This document shows positions 8,269-20,900 of a DNA stretch of 64,000 bases, piece by piece; positions within the stretch are counted from its first letter, which is position 1, and every line of letters starts with the position of its first letter. The notes beneath the pieces were generated by a model, which saw nothing but the letters and a program-made list of their open reading frames with translations, searched no databases and was not told where the DNA came from. This stretch comes from Bugula neritina. Its lineage: Eukaryota > Bryozoa > Gymnolaemata > Cheilostomatida > Bugulidae. The translations under genes were made by a program, and so were the position numbers. The stretch is from contig OZ037767.1 in the NCBI GenBank assembly GCA_964035545.1, positions 8,422,207-8,486,206 of the forward strand. Direction: 5' to 3'.

Positions 8269-11254
8269 ATGATGAGTATATTTGGATGTTCTGGCTGTTT
8301 CAAAAGACTGTTTCTTGGTCAAAGCTATAACAATACACCTGTTAATCTCTCAAGTATTTCACCAGCTGTTCAGATTGATGCCTCAAAAATAGGTAAGTCA
8401 TAGCATAGTTGAACTCCTATATGCTGCTGTGAATTTGTGCAGCCATTTGCTACAATATAATTATGGTAAACTGTTATGCATCACTTATTTTACATGCATA
8501 TCAAGTTATCTTTGTGATTAGAAATACATTTAGTCTGCAAGTAAAGTACTAAGTAATTCATGAGGTGAATCACATAGTTGAAATTCCTAACCAGTGAGCC
8601 AAGGTACTTGGTAACAGTATTTGTGAGGCATTTCTATTACCAGTCTAATGGGTGTTCAGACTACAGTTGAAACTGAACTGTGAATGCATTTTCGAGGCTA
8701 ATCGATTACCTCTGTCTTATTTCTGAACGCAGTCCAGTTTCCAAGATGCTTTCAGCATGTTAAAAGCAAAAATTTTGCAGCTCCCAAAACGCGTTGACAG
8801 TTTACTTCGAACTGTAGTCTGAACACCGCATTATGCAGTGTTTAGTCATTAAGTTTGGGTTTTGGCACTTATTTATGAACAGTGGTGTTGTAGTTTTGTA
8901 CAAATGTGTTGTCTATAGATCATCTTAGGCCAACAATTTAACACATATAAATTATATCAAATATCAATCATAGTTTGCTGTTGAAAAGTTTACTCTTCTA
9001 CAAGAGAACTGAAAAATCATTATTGATTGCTGGTTTCCTTTGGCTGCCTCTTTTGAACCTTGACTCAGGTGCCATAGAGCTTTACTTGATTATTTTTATT
9101 TTACAAAGAAAATATGTTTGTTTTTAAAAAGTGTTAACAAAACTTGAGTTGGTTGTTGCGGCATTGAATATTCCAAACACTGTTGTTTTAGTAACGCATC
9201 AATCTCGCCTTTCATAGTTCTCAAAATTTAAAAAGAATGTGTTTCAAAAGAAGCATCTGTTGACATTTCCTGTTTATATATTGAACTACTTTAGGTATTG
9301 ACATAGTAGTAGTTAAACAAGGACAAAGAGTCTGTGGGAGTGGAGGGGCATTGGCCTGCGCCCCCATAGCTCAGGATAAAGCATATTTTGAAATTAAAGT
9401 ACAATCATCAGGTAATTTTGTTTATTGTTTTAGTGTATTTTCAGATCACATCTGTTGTTACAAAACCTGGGGCTGTTTTATAGTTTAAATCATAACCTTT
9501 TCCTGGTTTTTCATTCATTGACAATGTTTTTACGAGGTTAAAAATACCTAGCTTACAACTGGTTACAATCTGACAGGTAAATGGTGTGTTGGGTTGGCGA
9601 CGTGTAACTACAACCCTCAGGGAGAGCTCGGTCAGTGTGGACAGAGTTGGGCTTTAAAAGACAATGGTTCAGTCACTCATAATGGTGAAGAAAAGCATAA
9701 AACTAGTATTTCTCTTGATGAAGGGGATGTTATAGTAAGTTTATGTTATAGTAAGTAAGTGTTATAGTAAGTATATGTTATAGTAAGTATATGTTATAGT
9801 AAGTGTGTGTTATAGTCAGTATATGTTATAGTAAGTGTATGTTATAGTAAGTATATGTTATAGTAAGTATATGTTATAATAAGTGTGTGTTATAGTCAGT
9901 ATTTGTTATAGTAAGTGTGTGTCATAGTAAGTATATGTTATAGTAAGTATATGTTATAGTAAGTATATGTTATAGTAAGTGTGTGTTATAGTAAGTGTGT
10001 GTTGTAGTAAGTATATGTTATAGTAAGTATATGATATAGTAAGTATATGTTATAGTAAGTATGTATAGTTTTTTTGTGATTTTGGTACATTTTAATAACT
10101 TTGCCCGTAATAGTTTACTATACATTTCATTAAACTTAGTTTAAGAAGTAGCACTGAGTAGTTTATTGCTATTCAAAGCATGCAAAGCTAATCCTACATT
10201 TATAGCATGTAGCTGAAGCTTTATGACCTTCAAGATGCAAAATTATGGTGGTTGAAAATACAACCACTAGCAAACCTATTTGATATGCAATACCCAGCTT
10301 ATTGTTGGAATTCCTTTAGAAAACCTTATTTAATATTATTGGTATGTACTATGTAAACACTAGTAGGGTTGACTTACTATCAATACTCTTGCATGTACTT
10401 TTACTGTTGTATAGTCTCTAAACCTTCAATGTTATAATTAGCTAGTTGTTGTAGGGTTGTACATACGATCATGTGGAGCTAGTCTTCTACAAAAATGGAT
10501 CTCCATTAGGCGTTCAAATAGATGGCATAAAGGGAACAGTATATCCAGCTTTCTATGGTAAGTGTTTGCTTACTGATATGGTGTTAGTTTGGGTAAGAAC
10601 TGGACTGTGACATTAAATGGCTGAAGTAATGAGGAAGTAAAGTTCTTGCCAACTCTCCTCTCCATTGCACCACATTTCTATGTGATATCACTGTTATTGC
10701 AATGGTGCAATAGTTGCAGAGGTATTACTATGGTGTAACCTATGTTACTCATCTGCCACATGTGTGTTCATTCATGTATTTGTGTGCCAAAAGTAAAATA
10801 CTTTACAGAACAATGAGTGTTGTCAAGTTTAGTGTTTCAATTTGCCCTTTGTTTTTTACAGCTAATATGTAAAATAGATACTCTATGCTTTGATGAATAT
10901 GGAAATGATAGAGTGGCTGACATTTGATAATAAAATTCAATTAATTCATAAATTGTTAAATAAATGATTAGTTGTAGTTTTGATAAAAAGATCAATTGAC
11001 TAGCTTGTTTTTTCGAGTTTTCAGCTCTTGCCAGTTTAGGATCAAGTGAAATTGTCAAATTTTAATAGGTATAAACATTGTAAAATTGCATTTTAAGACT
11101 AGTAAAGTGTATAAGGTTTTAACTGCAGCTCATACATTGGCGATTCACTTTTTTAGTTGATGATGGTGCAATTCTTGATACAATCTTTACGGGGTTCTAC
11201 CATGCCCCACCCTCTGGATTCCATGAACTGATGATAGAGCAAGACATTCTGTGA
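8269..11254 (+). CDS. SPRYD7: SPRY domain-containing protein 7, 5 coding exons, 199 residues
   Basis: Exons 8269-8392, 9295-9411, 9577-9734, 10455-10557 and 11157-11254 join in phase to 199 residues, against 196 in human SPRYD7. All introns are GT-AG. The N-terminus is cysteine-containing (FGCSGCFKRLF) as in the family. The SPRY domain spans about residues 40-195, with VVVKQGQRVCGSGGALA, then YFEIKVQSSGKWCVGLA, then GCTYDHVELVFYKNG and AFYVDDGAILD; the protein ends in a short hydrophobic tail after GFHELM. SPRY domains usually bind protein partners, and no specific role for SPRYD7 is established that I know of. ATG codons 8269 and 8272 are adjacent; either could start. The third exon ends on a splice donor that has been amplified into a tandem array. 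Confidence 0.95.
8651..8827. mobile_element. MITE-like element with 18-bp perfect terminal inverted repeats
   Basis: GGTGTTCAGACTACAGTT at 8651-8668 is exactly inverted at 8810-8827, and similarity continues inward (GAAACTGAACTGT against GAAGTAAACTGT). The 177-bp body has no coding potential. It lies in SPRYD7 intron 1. I could not identify a convincing target-site duplication, so the superfamily is open. Confidence 0.75.
9729..10064 (+). repeat. Minisatellite of 21 x 16 bp that amplifies a 5' splice site
   Basis: Twenty-one contiguous 16-bp units (consensus GTTATAGTAAGTATAT) begin exactly at the end of SPRYD7 exon 3, so unit 1 contains the last exon bases GTTATA and the real donor GTAAGT. 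Eighteen units keep a perfect ATA/GTAAGT donor; units 6 and 11 have GTCAGT and unit 10 has ATAAGT. Unit length does not vary. Confidence 0.95.
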
Positions 11255-14200
11255 TAGACCTTTATTCGTTGTAACATGTACTTTAGCTGCAACATGCAGG
11301 TGCATTCCTGACCTTCAGTCAAAAGAATTAAAAATTCGAATTTTAACCAATAATGTTTTGTCTCTCATAGGGTAGGAAGTTCATTCCTCAGTTGTGTAGT
11401 TCAAATGTTGCTGATTACTGTGAAAGCCGAAAATTAGCAGCCATCTTTAATTGACTTGTTGGAACAGTAGAAACTTAGTAAAGATTAGTTAACCTGTGAC
11501 TATCAGAATCAATGATAACTTCAGCCTATTTAAAAAGTTTCCATTCTTTTACTCTGTTGCTCTGGAGAGATGAATGCGCCTTGTAACAGCCTATCAGTTG
11601 GGTCCTATGAACAAACTATATTCTTCATTACTTAATAGACTGCATCTATATTTTCCTACCAAATTCATTCCAAACTTAGTTTAATCCTGTTGTCTTCCTT
11701 TACTCAGCTGTTTCTATTTATTATAAGCATTTTCTGTTTTGTAAGATTTGTGCATGTCCAGTAGCCATGATAGTAATGCATATGCTAATATAATTTGTAA
11801 ATTTTTTACAGTTCTTACAAAATTTCAATTGATTTTGTGTAAATTATATTTGTACTTCAATCCCTTGTAACATCATTATTTATTCTTGATTATTTTGATG
11901 TTTCTACAAAATTAAAACGTATGTTTTATCAGTTTCAAATAAAATAACCAACTTTGAAAATTCATGTTAGTTTCTCTACAATATATTCTTTTCACGTCCG
12001 GTGTAATATATTCAAGCCACCATTTAGTTTCAATGAAGCATGATAGAATAATGTTCACACTGCTAGCTAATCAATGAGGCATATAGACTCATAAAAAAAT
12101 ATCTAATAATAACCAGACTTTAACAATACTTCCACGTTTCCATAGTTCTTTGAAGGTACACCCACCCTATGCAAGCAGTAGCATTAGGTTTCTTGTCTAC
12201 TAGGCCATGTTTTAACCTACAAAGCTGTTCTAGGGTCAAAGGGTTGTCTCTATATTCTACATAGCAAATAATAACATGGCTTCACTTGTCATTACCAATG
12301 CCCAAGCTATAATAAGCAAGTCTGCAGGACAGGCTATGAGTGCTAATTCCTTCTCCCATCCCTGTTTATATACTGCCTTGATAAATATAGTCATTTTGTT
12401 ACCTTGCCAAGTCCATTCTAAATATCAACTCTGGCTACTTTACATCTGACAAAAAATACAACCAGTAGCCTCGAGATCAGTGGCTTCTGGTGCACACAAC
12501 TGTGACATTACCTCCAGCATAGATCACATAAATTACACATTAATATTTGTATACAAGTATGTTATAGGCTATATGTAAGAACTTAAAGTTAAATACATAT
12601 TTGTTTTTTTTTTTCAAGGAAAAATCTTTGCGTTGACAAATAGTTGAACACATAAGCTAAATACTTAATGCTAATATTTTGGTTGCAGTTCATGAAAACA
12701 AAGCAATAAAATGATAAACATTATGGTGATAACCATTTAAAACAATTTTGCCAAGTTCTTCAAATGCTTGTAATGGTTTATTATAAAGCTATCTTATTGA
12801 TTTTCACCTGTCTATAATAAATATATTTTTATTGTCTAATTATTCTACTTGACCTTCAATCATCCTTCAAATCATGGTCAAACTGTTATTGTCACCTCCT
12901 GAATAAATCTCCTAAAAATAATATTCATTCTCAACTTATTAAAATACCTGATAAATTAGAATGTGAATCAGTGGACCTATGCACTTACCCGTAAAATTAT
13001 TTATTTGATTTCAAAACAACAGTTTCACATTGCCAAAAACTGCCATATTATTTTATGGTTGAAAATGAAAAGTTCATTAGGATTTATTCTATAATAATAT
13101 CATTATGCTAAAAATAGCATATTGTTGCATTGTGATGTCAGCGTAGTTTTCCTCTCTATCTTTTGTGGATTTACCTTGGTTTAGTAACTTTCGACAACGT
13201 TTAGTGCTTTTTATCGGGTTGTAGAAACGTTCCTCATTTCGTTTCTCATTGTACTGGCTATGAATAATCTCAACATATATTATTACATTTATTATCATCA
13301 TTCCCATTATGATAATGCGGCGTTAAATTTTATACAGAATAATCATAATAAAATATATTTGTGAATATTTACATTAGTATACAAAGACTTAAAGTACTAA
13401 TACTAAAAACTGAAATTTAAATTATGTTTTTTTTATTTATACTAATACTTAAAGTTGATCTTATAGTTATAGAATTAGATATGCTTGTACTAAGCTACTA
13501 ACTTCTAAGTTTTAAGTCGTATACTTATACTAAACTCAAACTGTAAAAGTAAAAGTAAATCTAATACTAATAGTAATACTAATAATAATACTAATACTAA
13601 TAATAATCAGTATCAATCTCAGTATGGGTATCAAATGAAGTAATTCAAAATTTAAGTCACTAAGAGTAAGTCTAATTCAAAGTGGTGTACTATAGTCTAT
13701 ACTAATACTAATAGTAATACTAATACTAGTAATAGTAATACTATACCGATACACTTACACTATGATTGGCTATCACTATCACAATGACTACACTAATACT
13801 AATAGTAATACTTATACTCAAATAATAAAATTAAACCGTAAATCAATAAATGACAAATGGAATACTTGTAGACCAATAACCAATACTTGTCTACAGTAAC
13901 AATGCTAATAGTAATAGTAATACTAATAGTAATGGTAGTAGTGGTGGTGGTAGTAGTAGCAGTAGTACTAGTAATACTATTACTAGTAATTCAAGTTGAG
14001 AGATTCGAATTAGCATTGGAGTTTGTTCATTTTAGCTTTTGTATTACCAATGAGTAATTGATATTAACTTTTGTACTCATTGTTTATTATAGTTTTTAGT
14101 ATTTGTAGACGTAATACTAGTTGTGATCAACACATTTATTATGATGATGCTGATAGACTCGCAGTCGCACAGTCATTCAGTTGCTCATGTTATCTCTACA

Positions 14201-15082
14201 GTTAGATTATGAACCATGTTTAGTTATAATATTAATAAATTAAAAGGGTTAATTTTTATTATATATTCTTGTTAGCTGCTACAATAGATATAAATGATAA
14301 ATTATGAAAGTTGTTGGTTTAAAAGTTTGAAATGCTGATAGTCCATAAACAAAACAAATTAAGCTACTCTGCCACAAATATATTGATAGGAAGTTTCAGT
14401 GAATTATAATATTAAATTTAATCTTAAATATTAGCTAAATTGAAGCACACAGACACACACACACCTTCGATAAGTAAATTTTTCGCGTACAAGAGATGCC
14501 AACACAGATAGTCCATCTGTGACATGATTATCTGGTTTCTGTAAACAAAATATTATGATAGAAAGAGCTGCTGTATCCATTCTCTGCAACACTTTGGTGA
14601 TTGCATAAATTTTACCAAAAAAGTATAAAAAGTCAAATGGTTTTTGAGAAATAATATTTTGTTGTAGGTAAACCTTGAGTTATCTAATAAATAATCATGT
14701 ATATTTGTATTTATGAAACTTATGTTAGAAGCACCCTACTAACTACAAATGCAATCTTGTGCCATATTGTTGCAACTGTAAAGTTTTTAGTCTGTGTTTT
14801 GACTGCTCTTGGCATAAATAAATATGCTATATTTTTGTTTGGTATTAGCAAACAATTTTTGTATTAAAAACTTGGAAGTTTATTTTCCTATATGTTCACT
14901 TTTACTGTTGGTATCGAAAGGGAGTAATATCATTTAATAGCATCATAAGTTTTCAGCCTTAATAAATCAGACAAATTTTAGCAGCAGATATCAACTAGTA
15001 GCTAATTTTAGAAATATACTTTTTGTTGCTGGTGCAGAATTTATTTTGTGATTACATTGCGTAATAATAATATTCGCTAGCC
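11255..15082. other. Intergenic AT-rich stretch between SPRYD7 and the next gene
   Basis: After the SPRYD7 stop there is a 3' untranslated region of unknown length (AATAAA motifs around 11938). The rest is AT-rich with no exon I can support. It includes a TAGTAATAC-type patch at 13555-13990 and a short CA run near 14452. Nothing else stands out. Confidence 0.6.
13555..13990. repeat. Degenerate TAATACTAATAG simple repeat
   Basis: Interrupted runs of CTAATAGTAATA and a GTGGTGGTGGTAGTAGTAG block near 13940 resemble the patches at 5285-5745, 30715-31020 and 56640-56870. Intervening unique sequence shows that the array is decaying or composite. Confidence 0.65.
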
Positions 15083-17175
15083 ATGGTCAAGAGTAGATGG
15101 AAGGTCATCATGCCCAAAATGGGAAACATAAATGTTATACTGTTTCATATACGCAAGCACATAGACGCATGTCTAAATGTTGTTATAACCAGTAAGTATC
15201 AATTTATTCTCTTTGTGTTAAAATTATTTGGTTGTTGATACTAGCTTATGTAAAATATTATTGTATCAGACTTAAGAGCTTAGGTTGAAGTTGTTGTGGG
15301 CAGATAACTTCAAAGTTGCTTATTACTCATGATTCATTGCTTGCAACTTTTGTGCATGTCCTCATTCAAACAACACATATTTGAGCTGAATTTGTATAAT
15401 GGTCATCACTAGACTTTTTAATATCAACATATCGACATGCTTTTCATTTTTCTACCAGTATATTAATTTCTCTTCAACTTTCTCACACAATTTTTGTTTT
15501 TTTTTGCTTAATTTCAGTGCTGCCAGTAATGGTTTCAGCATGGTATTAATTCTCAGTACATTTTAGGAGATGAATTAGTGGCATTAGAAGCTATTCAGCA
15601 CCAACTTCACATGTTGAAAGTTGACAACGTATTTCTCAAAGTGCAGACATTTAGACCAAACCGGTACCAGACATACTTTGCTGCTACCTTACCACACACC
15701 CTTCAACTGGACAGGTATGTAAAGATGTTGTGTCAATCTATAGCATGTTGTCTTTTGTGCATTGTGAGTAGAGATCTCCTCTCAATAAGCAGATGTCAAT
15801 ATAAAATTGTGTTTTCACTTTTCTCACCTGGATAATCCGTTTTATTCAGTGATATTCGTATTTGATACAGTACGTGTGTGATTTCTAATAGTGCTGCTTC
15901 AACGTATTTAAGTTACTTGTAGTTACTGCTTAGTGTTATCAACTTAAGTGAGATACAGTAAGATACACAACTCTGTATACTTTGCTTCTTCTAGGCCAGT
16001 TCGTGGGGGTTGTTTAGGAATATATGAATACAAAGCAAAGAATATTCGGTCTCCTCGCCAGAATGCTCAGGACCTGATCTGTAAGCAGGTGTTGGTGAAC
16101 TTTCTGGGAGAGGAGAAGTATGCTCAGGTCAGAGTTCACAGTCAGCTGACTCATGCTGATTTTGAAACTTCTGTTTTCTCCTCAACAAATATATAAAAGC
16201 GTAATTTGAAGTTGTGTGATCTTGTTCCTCATTTATTATTCAAATTGCTAAGGAATTACTGCTGTCAAACTTTAAGGCAACTTGTATTATTCTACTCAAC
16301 TGATTGCTATGATATATGGGAGAAGAAATACACCATGTTGGCTTTATATAGTGTTTTTTCTATTAGATAGTCTTAAGGTTTTGTCATATGCATATCGTTT
16401 ATTTCATTTTGAGTCACAATACCTCAATTTTTTTTGCCAGGAATCAAAGAAATATGACTCCAACTCTTCTTTACTGTTTGGATATTCTTTTAAGAATGAC
16501 TATGCGAGGCCATTTATATTAACACATACTACGAAGGAAGAATTTCCTAAGAAATGCACTGGGATAGGTGAGTGAGAAATTATAATACTTGGTGCTTTAT
16601 TGTGGACAAGAAATTAGGTTGAAACTAAATACTAATTTCATTCTGTTTTGGCAAAATACTTGTGATTGCCAACTACTAACTCACCTGTATTGTTGTGCCA
16701 ATAGTAGAATGTAATTGGCTGCTGTCACATAACTTTGAAGCAAACATTGGGAGTTATCTGTGCAATATACAGTATGAGGGCATAAATTACCAAATCTTGT
16801 CTTTTTGGTGTTGAAAATCAAGATTTGTGGTTATATGTATTATACCATTATATTTTTATGGATAACGTGGAGGTTTTTTACTGTAAGTCTGTTTTCCAAT
16901 TTTTTTCTAACCATCATGCATTTAATTTTGCTTTTTTACACACATATTATTGTAATACCTTAGTTGCTAATAAGTAGTGGCTAATAAATAGTTATTAATT
17001 TGTAGTTACAAGTCCGCTGATACCTGAACCTGGAGTAGTGAAGTTGAATGGAACAGAATGTGACACATATGGTAGTTCAGTACTTTCCACGATGTCGTTG
17101 CTCGACAAGATTGTTACACAATTGAATATACAACAATTTGTCCACAATGAGACACCATCATTGACTGCAACGTAG
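15083..17175 (+). CDS. Unrecognised protein of 228 residues, 5 exons
   Basis: Exons 15083-15191, 15567-15714, 15995-16127, 16441-16567 and 17006-17175 join in phase with GT-AG introns. The start has a strong context (GCCATGG) and an in-frame stop lies 13 bases upstream, so this is probably the true beginning. The protein is globular and mixed in character, with no signal peptide, membrane segment or repeat. Recognisable stretches are MPKMGNINVILFHIRKHI at 10-27, RPVRGGCLGIYEY in the third exon, and LLFGYSFKNDYARPFIL in the fourth. I could not match it to a named family. Splicing, phase and codon-level regularity make it a real gene. An AATAAA at 17430 gives a 3' untranslated region of about 260 bases. 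Confidence 0.8.
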
Positions 17176-17429
17176 CACTAAGCTGTTCTTTATTTCAAAA
17201 GTCAATTGTATATTTTTCAGTAATTTTGTCACTTATATATGGTGTTCTAGGTGATGGTTCCTATCATGATTGTAAATTGATTCATAATTAAGGGGGGGGG
17301 GTATGTACATAGCTAGGAAAGGGGATGTTTTATTGAGATTTTTACATTGTGTATATAGTCATGCTATATTTTATGCATAAACCTTTTGTAAATGTTTGTG
17401 GAAACTGTAAATATTTTGATACTAAGTGC

Positions 17430-17435
17430 AATAAA
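17430..17435 (+). terminator. Polyadenylation signal AATAAA of the 15083-17175 gene
   Basis: This is a canonical AATAAA 255 bases after the stop codon. It is the first such motif downstream of the gene and lies about 325 bases from the convergent COG2 signal. Confidence 0.6.
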
Positions 17436-17759
17436 TTAATTATCTAAATATTTATCAAAAATCCTTATATCAAAAAATGCTTAATACTTGTGTTTTGATG
17501 GTGACATGGTAACACAAAGCAATTGTTATAGTAACATTTTTGAACTGACTTGATATCAAAAGTCAAATTAAGCCACAGCTTGTAATATTGAAAATAAAAA
17601 TATTACTTTGAGGTAAGAGAAGGCTTAACATAAATCGTAATTATTACTGTTTGGATATATATGTTACATATTATATTGCTATATGGTTAAAGTGGGAAAT
17701 TATCAGCTGAATGCATGCACAATGCATGTCTTGAAAAATTACAAATTATTAATCATTGG

Positions 17760-17765
17760 TTTATT
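17760..17765 (-). terminator. Polyadenylation signal AATAAA of COG2
   Basis: AATAAA is read on the minus strand 146 bases after the COG2 stop at 17911. The two genes converge tail to tail here. Confidence 0.6.
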
Positions 17766-17910
17766 GTTAGGCATATAACTGAGTGTGAAAAATGCATAAG
17801 ACAAGTACTTAGTACACAGTTGAATATCTATAGACATAAATAGTAATTGAAAAGGAATGTACATTATTCAGGAGAAGACAACTTAATAAATACAAATTGT
17901 AGTACGATAA

Positions 17911-20900
17911 TTATGATTGAAGAGTAGTTGGAGAAGGGGATTCCCTAGCAGGAAGTGACTGTTCCACGTCTGCAACAAGTTTACTGTATGATGGAATAGA
18001 CTCTAATTCCATGCCCAGCTCTCTCACCTAAAACAGTGCATATCAGAATATAACACAAGTTTGTGTCACAGTGATAATTTACAAGAGAGTCCAACAAGAT
18101 TAGCATTACATTGCATGCATTAAATACATAGTATATTTGATGTCTAGGAAGCAAGTGTGGTTAGAGCACTAGTTTAGTAAAGATGAAGCCAGCATTTCGA
18201 TACCAGTAAAGGCCATTGGTGACTTTCAGAAGCACTTTCAGTCATAAATGCCCCCTTGCCACAATAGCAAACAAGTCCTTAGCCAGCTTAAAATGACTTC
18301 CATCAGTAGTTCTTACAGGGATGGCGACTATAAACCAACATGAATTTTATGTTAAATGTAAGTTATGGAGAATGCAACCCACTTGCTGTGAAAAGTGCTG
18401 AACGTCCAGTTTTATTTGAGTCCGAATCTTGTCATCGTCAGACATGTTGCCCACCAAGCTGGCTGATGTCTTCCCTCTTTTTAACCGCTTCAAACTATCC
18501 TCCATCTTTTTAACTGACAGCAACACCTCACATGTAGTTTCTTCATACCTTTTGATAAAAAAGTCAACCACTTAGAAGAAATTTGAAATTGATGCGCATG
18601 CTTCCCATGTTGAACAACAACTCAAACTATTCAGTTCTTAGGATGAATACGCTAAACCAATTTAGCTCACAACTTACTGCTCTATCACAGAAGTTATCAC
18701 TGAGGTCAATATTTGTGTTCGAACAACATCTGGCAGAGAAGAGTCATGTTGTTCCTTGAAAGTCCCCAACATCTGTATTGCTTGATTAGTGTACCCAGAA
18801 GATTTTGTGGGCACCTGTTGGAAAGTGTCATCAATATATTAGATGATACTAAAATGACAAACTTAAATTGACATAAAAGGCTAAACAATCGTTTGTCTGT
18901 GATAACTGCTTTGGATCATAAAATTGTGGTGAGTCCTCAAAGCAATGAATACTATTTTACTAAATCTTGCAAGTACACTAGATTTTTGTCTACTTTTAAA
19001 ACCTAAAGTTAGTTTCTACAATGCTTATACTTCACCTCTTTATTTGTTCGCCTGTAGAGTCTAGGAATATCAGAGACGTGCTTCATTAGTGCCGAAACAC
19101 GTCCAACAATCTCTTCAGCAACCAGTCCTTGCAGACTAACTAATTGATCTCTAATCAGAGAGAAGCTTTCCTCAAGTACTGAGCTGAGTTGAGCATTGTG
19201 TGAATCATTTACTTGTATGGAAGGCTGAATGGTAGTCTGTAGAATACTGGTGATCTAGAGAAAGGGAATCGAATCGAATCATGTGTAACATATAAACAGG
19301 ATGTAAGAGCTCATTGTACATCACCAACACTATGTTGTATATAACAAGGCGTAACAACTGCAACTGTAGACAAAATAAAACAAAACCATCTGAAACCAAA
19401 ACCTGCTGCAAATTTATCTGATCTGATGGCAGACATCTTGAGTAAAGGTAATCAATTTATAAATTATTACTTTTAGATCAAGCAGAAACATTAATATTAA
19501 AATGTTTTAATTTTAGCAAATAAACTATGCATTTAAAGCAATTGATTGTTCATGAAACACAAGATGGTTTTGAATGAGGGCAATTTTTAAATTATTGTTT
19601 AACAAGCAAGCAAATACATTGAGACTAAAATGAATTGACCACAAGCAGTCGGGGGGGGGGGAATGTTACACTACTCAAAGTCTATGAAACAAGAGATGCT
19701 GACGTCCGGTAATGATGAGGTGAACTCACACTAGTAATGAGTTGGTAGCCGTCCCCTACGACCTGCACCAGCTCATCTGAGTTGGGTTTCCTAAACTCTG
19801 TGACACTTGAAGGAGACTCGGAGCGGGACTGAGGGCTAGCTCTCCCGTCTGTTGACTTCAACATATCAACTCTAGAACTCGGTCTAGGCAAGGCTGGCTT
19901 GTCAACTACACATTCTATCTCCACCTGCAGTACATAGTAGCAGGGCTATACCCAACATGTCCACAGTGTATATTACATATTACAGAATAAGCATTATAGT
20001 AAACTGGCATCATGAAAGGATACTCACCTCTCCATTGCATAGAGCTGATAGCCATGTCCTGTATCTGGCTAATATCTGTAGAGTCAGTTTCCAGAACCTG
20101 TGGGCTAGGCTGGGTAAGAACACGCCCTTCCTCCAGCACTTCTCTATACAAGATTGCACAGTGTGTGATAGACTGAGGCTATAGACTGAGTTCTCAGTGT
20201 TTGCTGCCCAAGGGGTGAGGAAGCATTTCTCCATTGTACCCGCAATGTCCTGAAGTCTAGAAAACATATTTACTCTTGCTACAATACACTGGCTTTTAGA
20301 AAGGGACATATGCCTATATCTTCTAAACACCTATATTATACATACAAACTCATCTTTATACATCATTTTATTTATTATAATAATATTAAATTACGTAATT
20401 ATTTATATATTTCCAATTCTGCATTAACATTAAAAACAATATGTGATTAAATAAACATAAGTTTCACAGGAAACTGATCAGAGAAAAGTTAAAAAGAATT
20501 AGAGCTTTTCCTTACAATATTTCCTAAACTTAGCCGATACTTGATACATAGTCACATGGTTTCACCATCAGTTAGAAGAAGTAGTAGATGTACCTGATCT
20601 GAAAATAGACTGGGAGACTCCACTTGTTGATAAATTTACCATAGGATGGGTGGGCCCGTAACCTCTTCACACTTTGTATGGTTGCACATTGTAATTCAAA
20701 TGATGAGAGGAACTCCATGCCATCTGTATATTCCTGGAGAGAACAAACAGAGCATAAGACAAACACCGGCCTTATTATAGTGCACTGACTAGAGAAATCC
20801 TCCAACTTGCCAGCCTATCTACACCATAAAGATCTGAGTTTAACTTCGCAGCACACTCGACATATCTTCACAGGTTAGTGTAGTCATATTTTACCTGCAG

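Noticed and set aside
9729-10064. CRISPR-like regular array
   Set aside because: Units are contiguous with no spacers and lie in a eukaryotic intron; it is a minisatellite.
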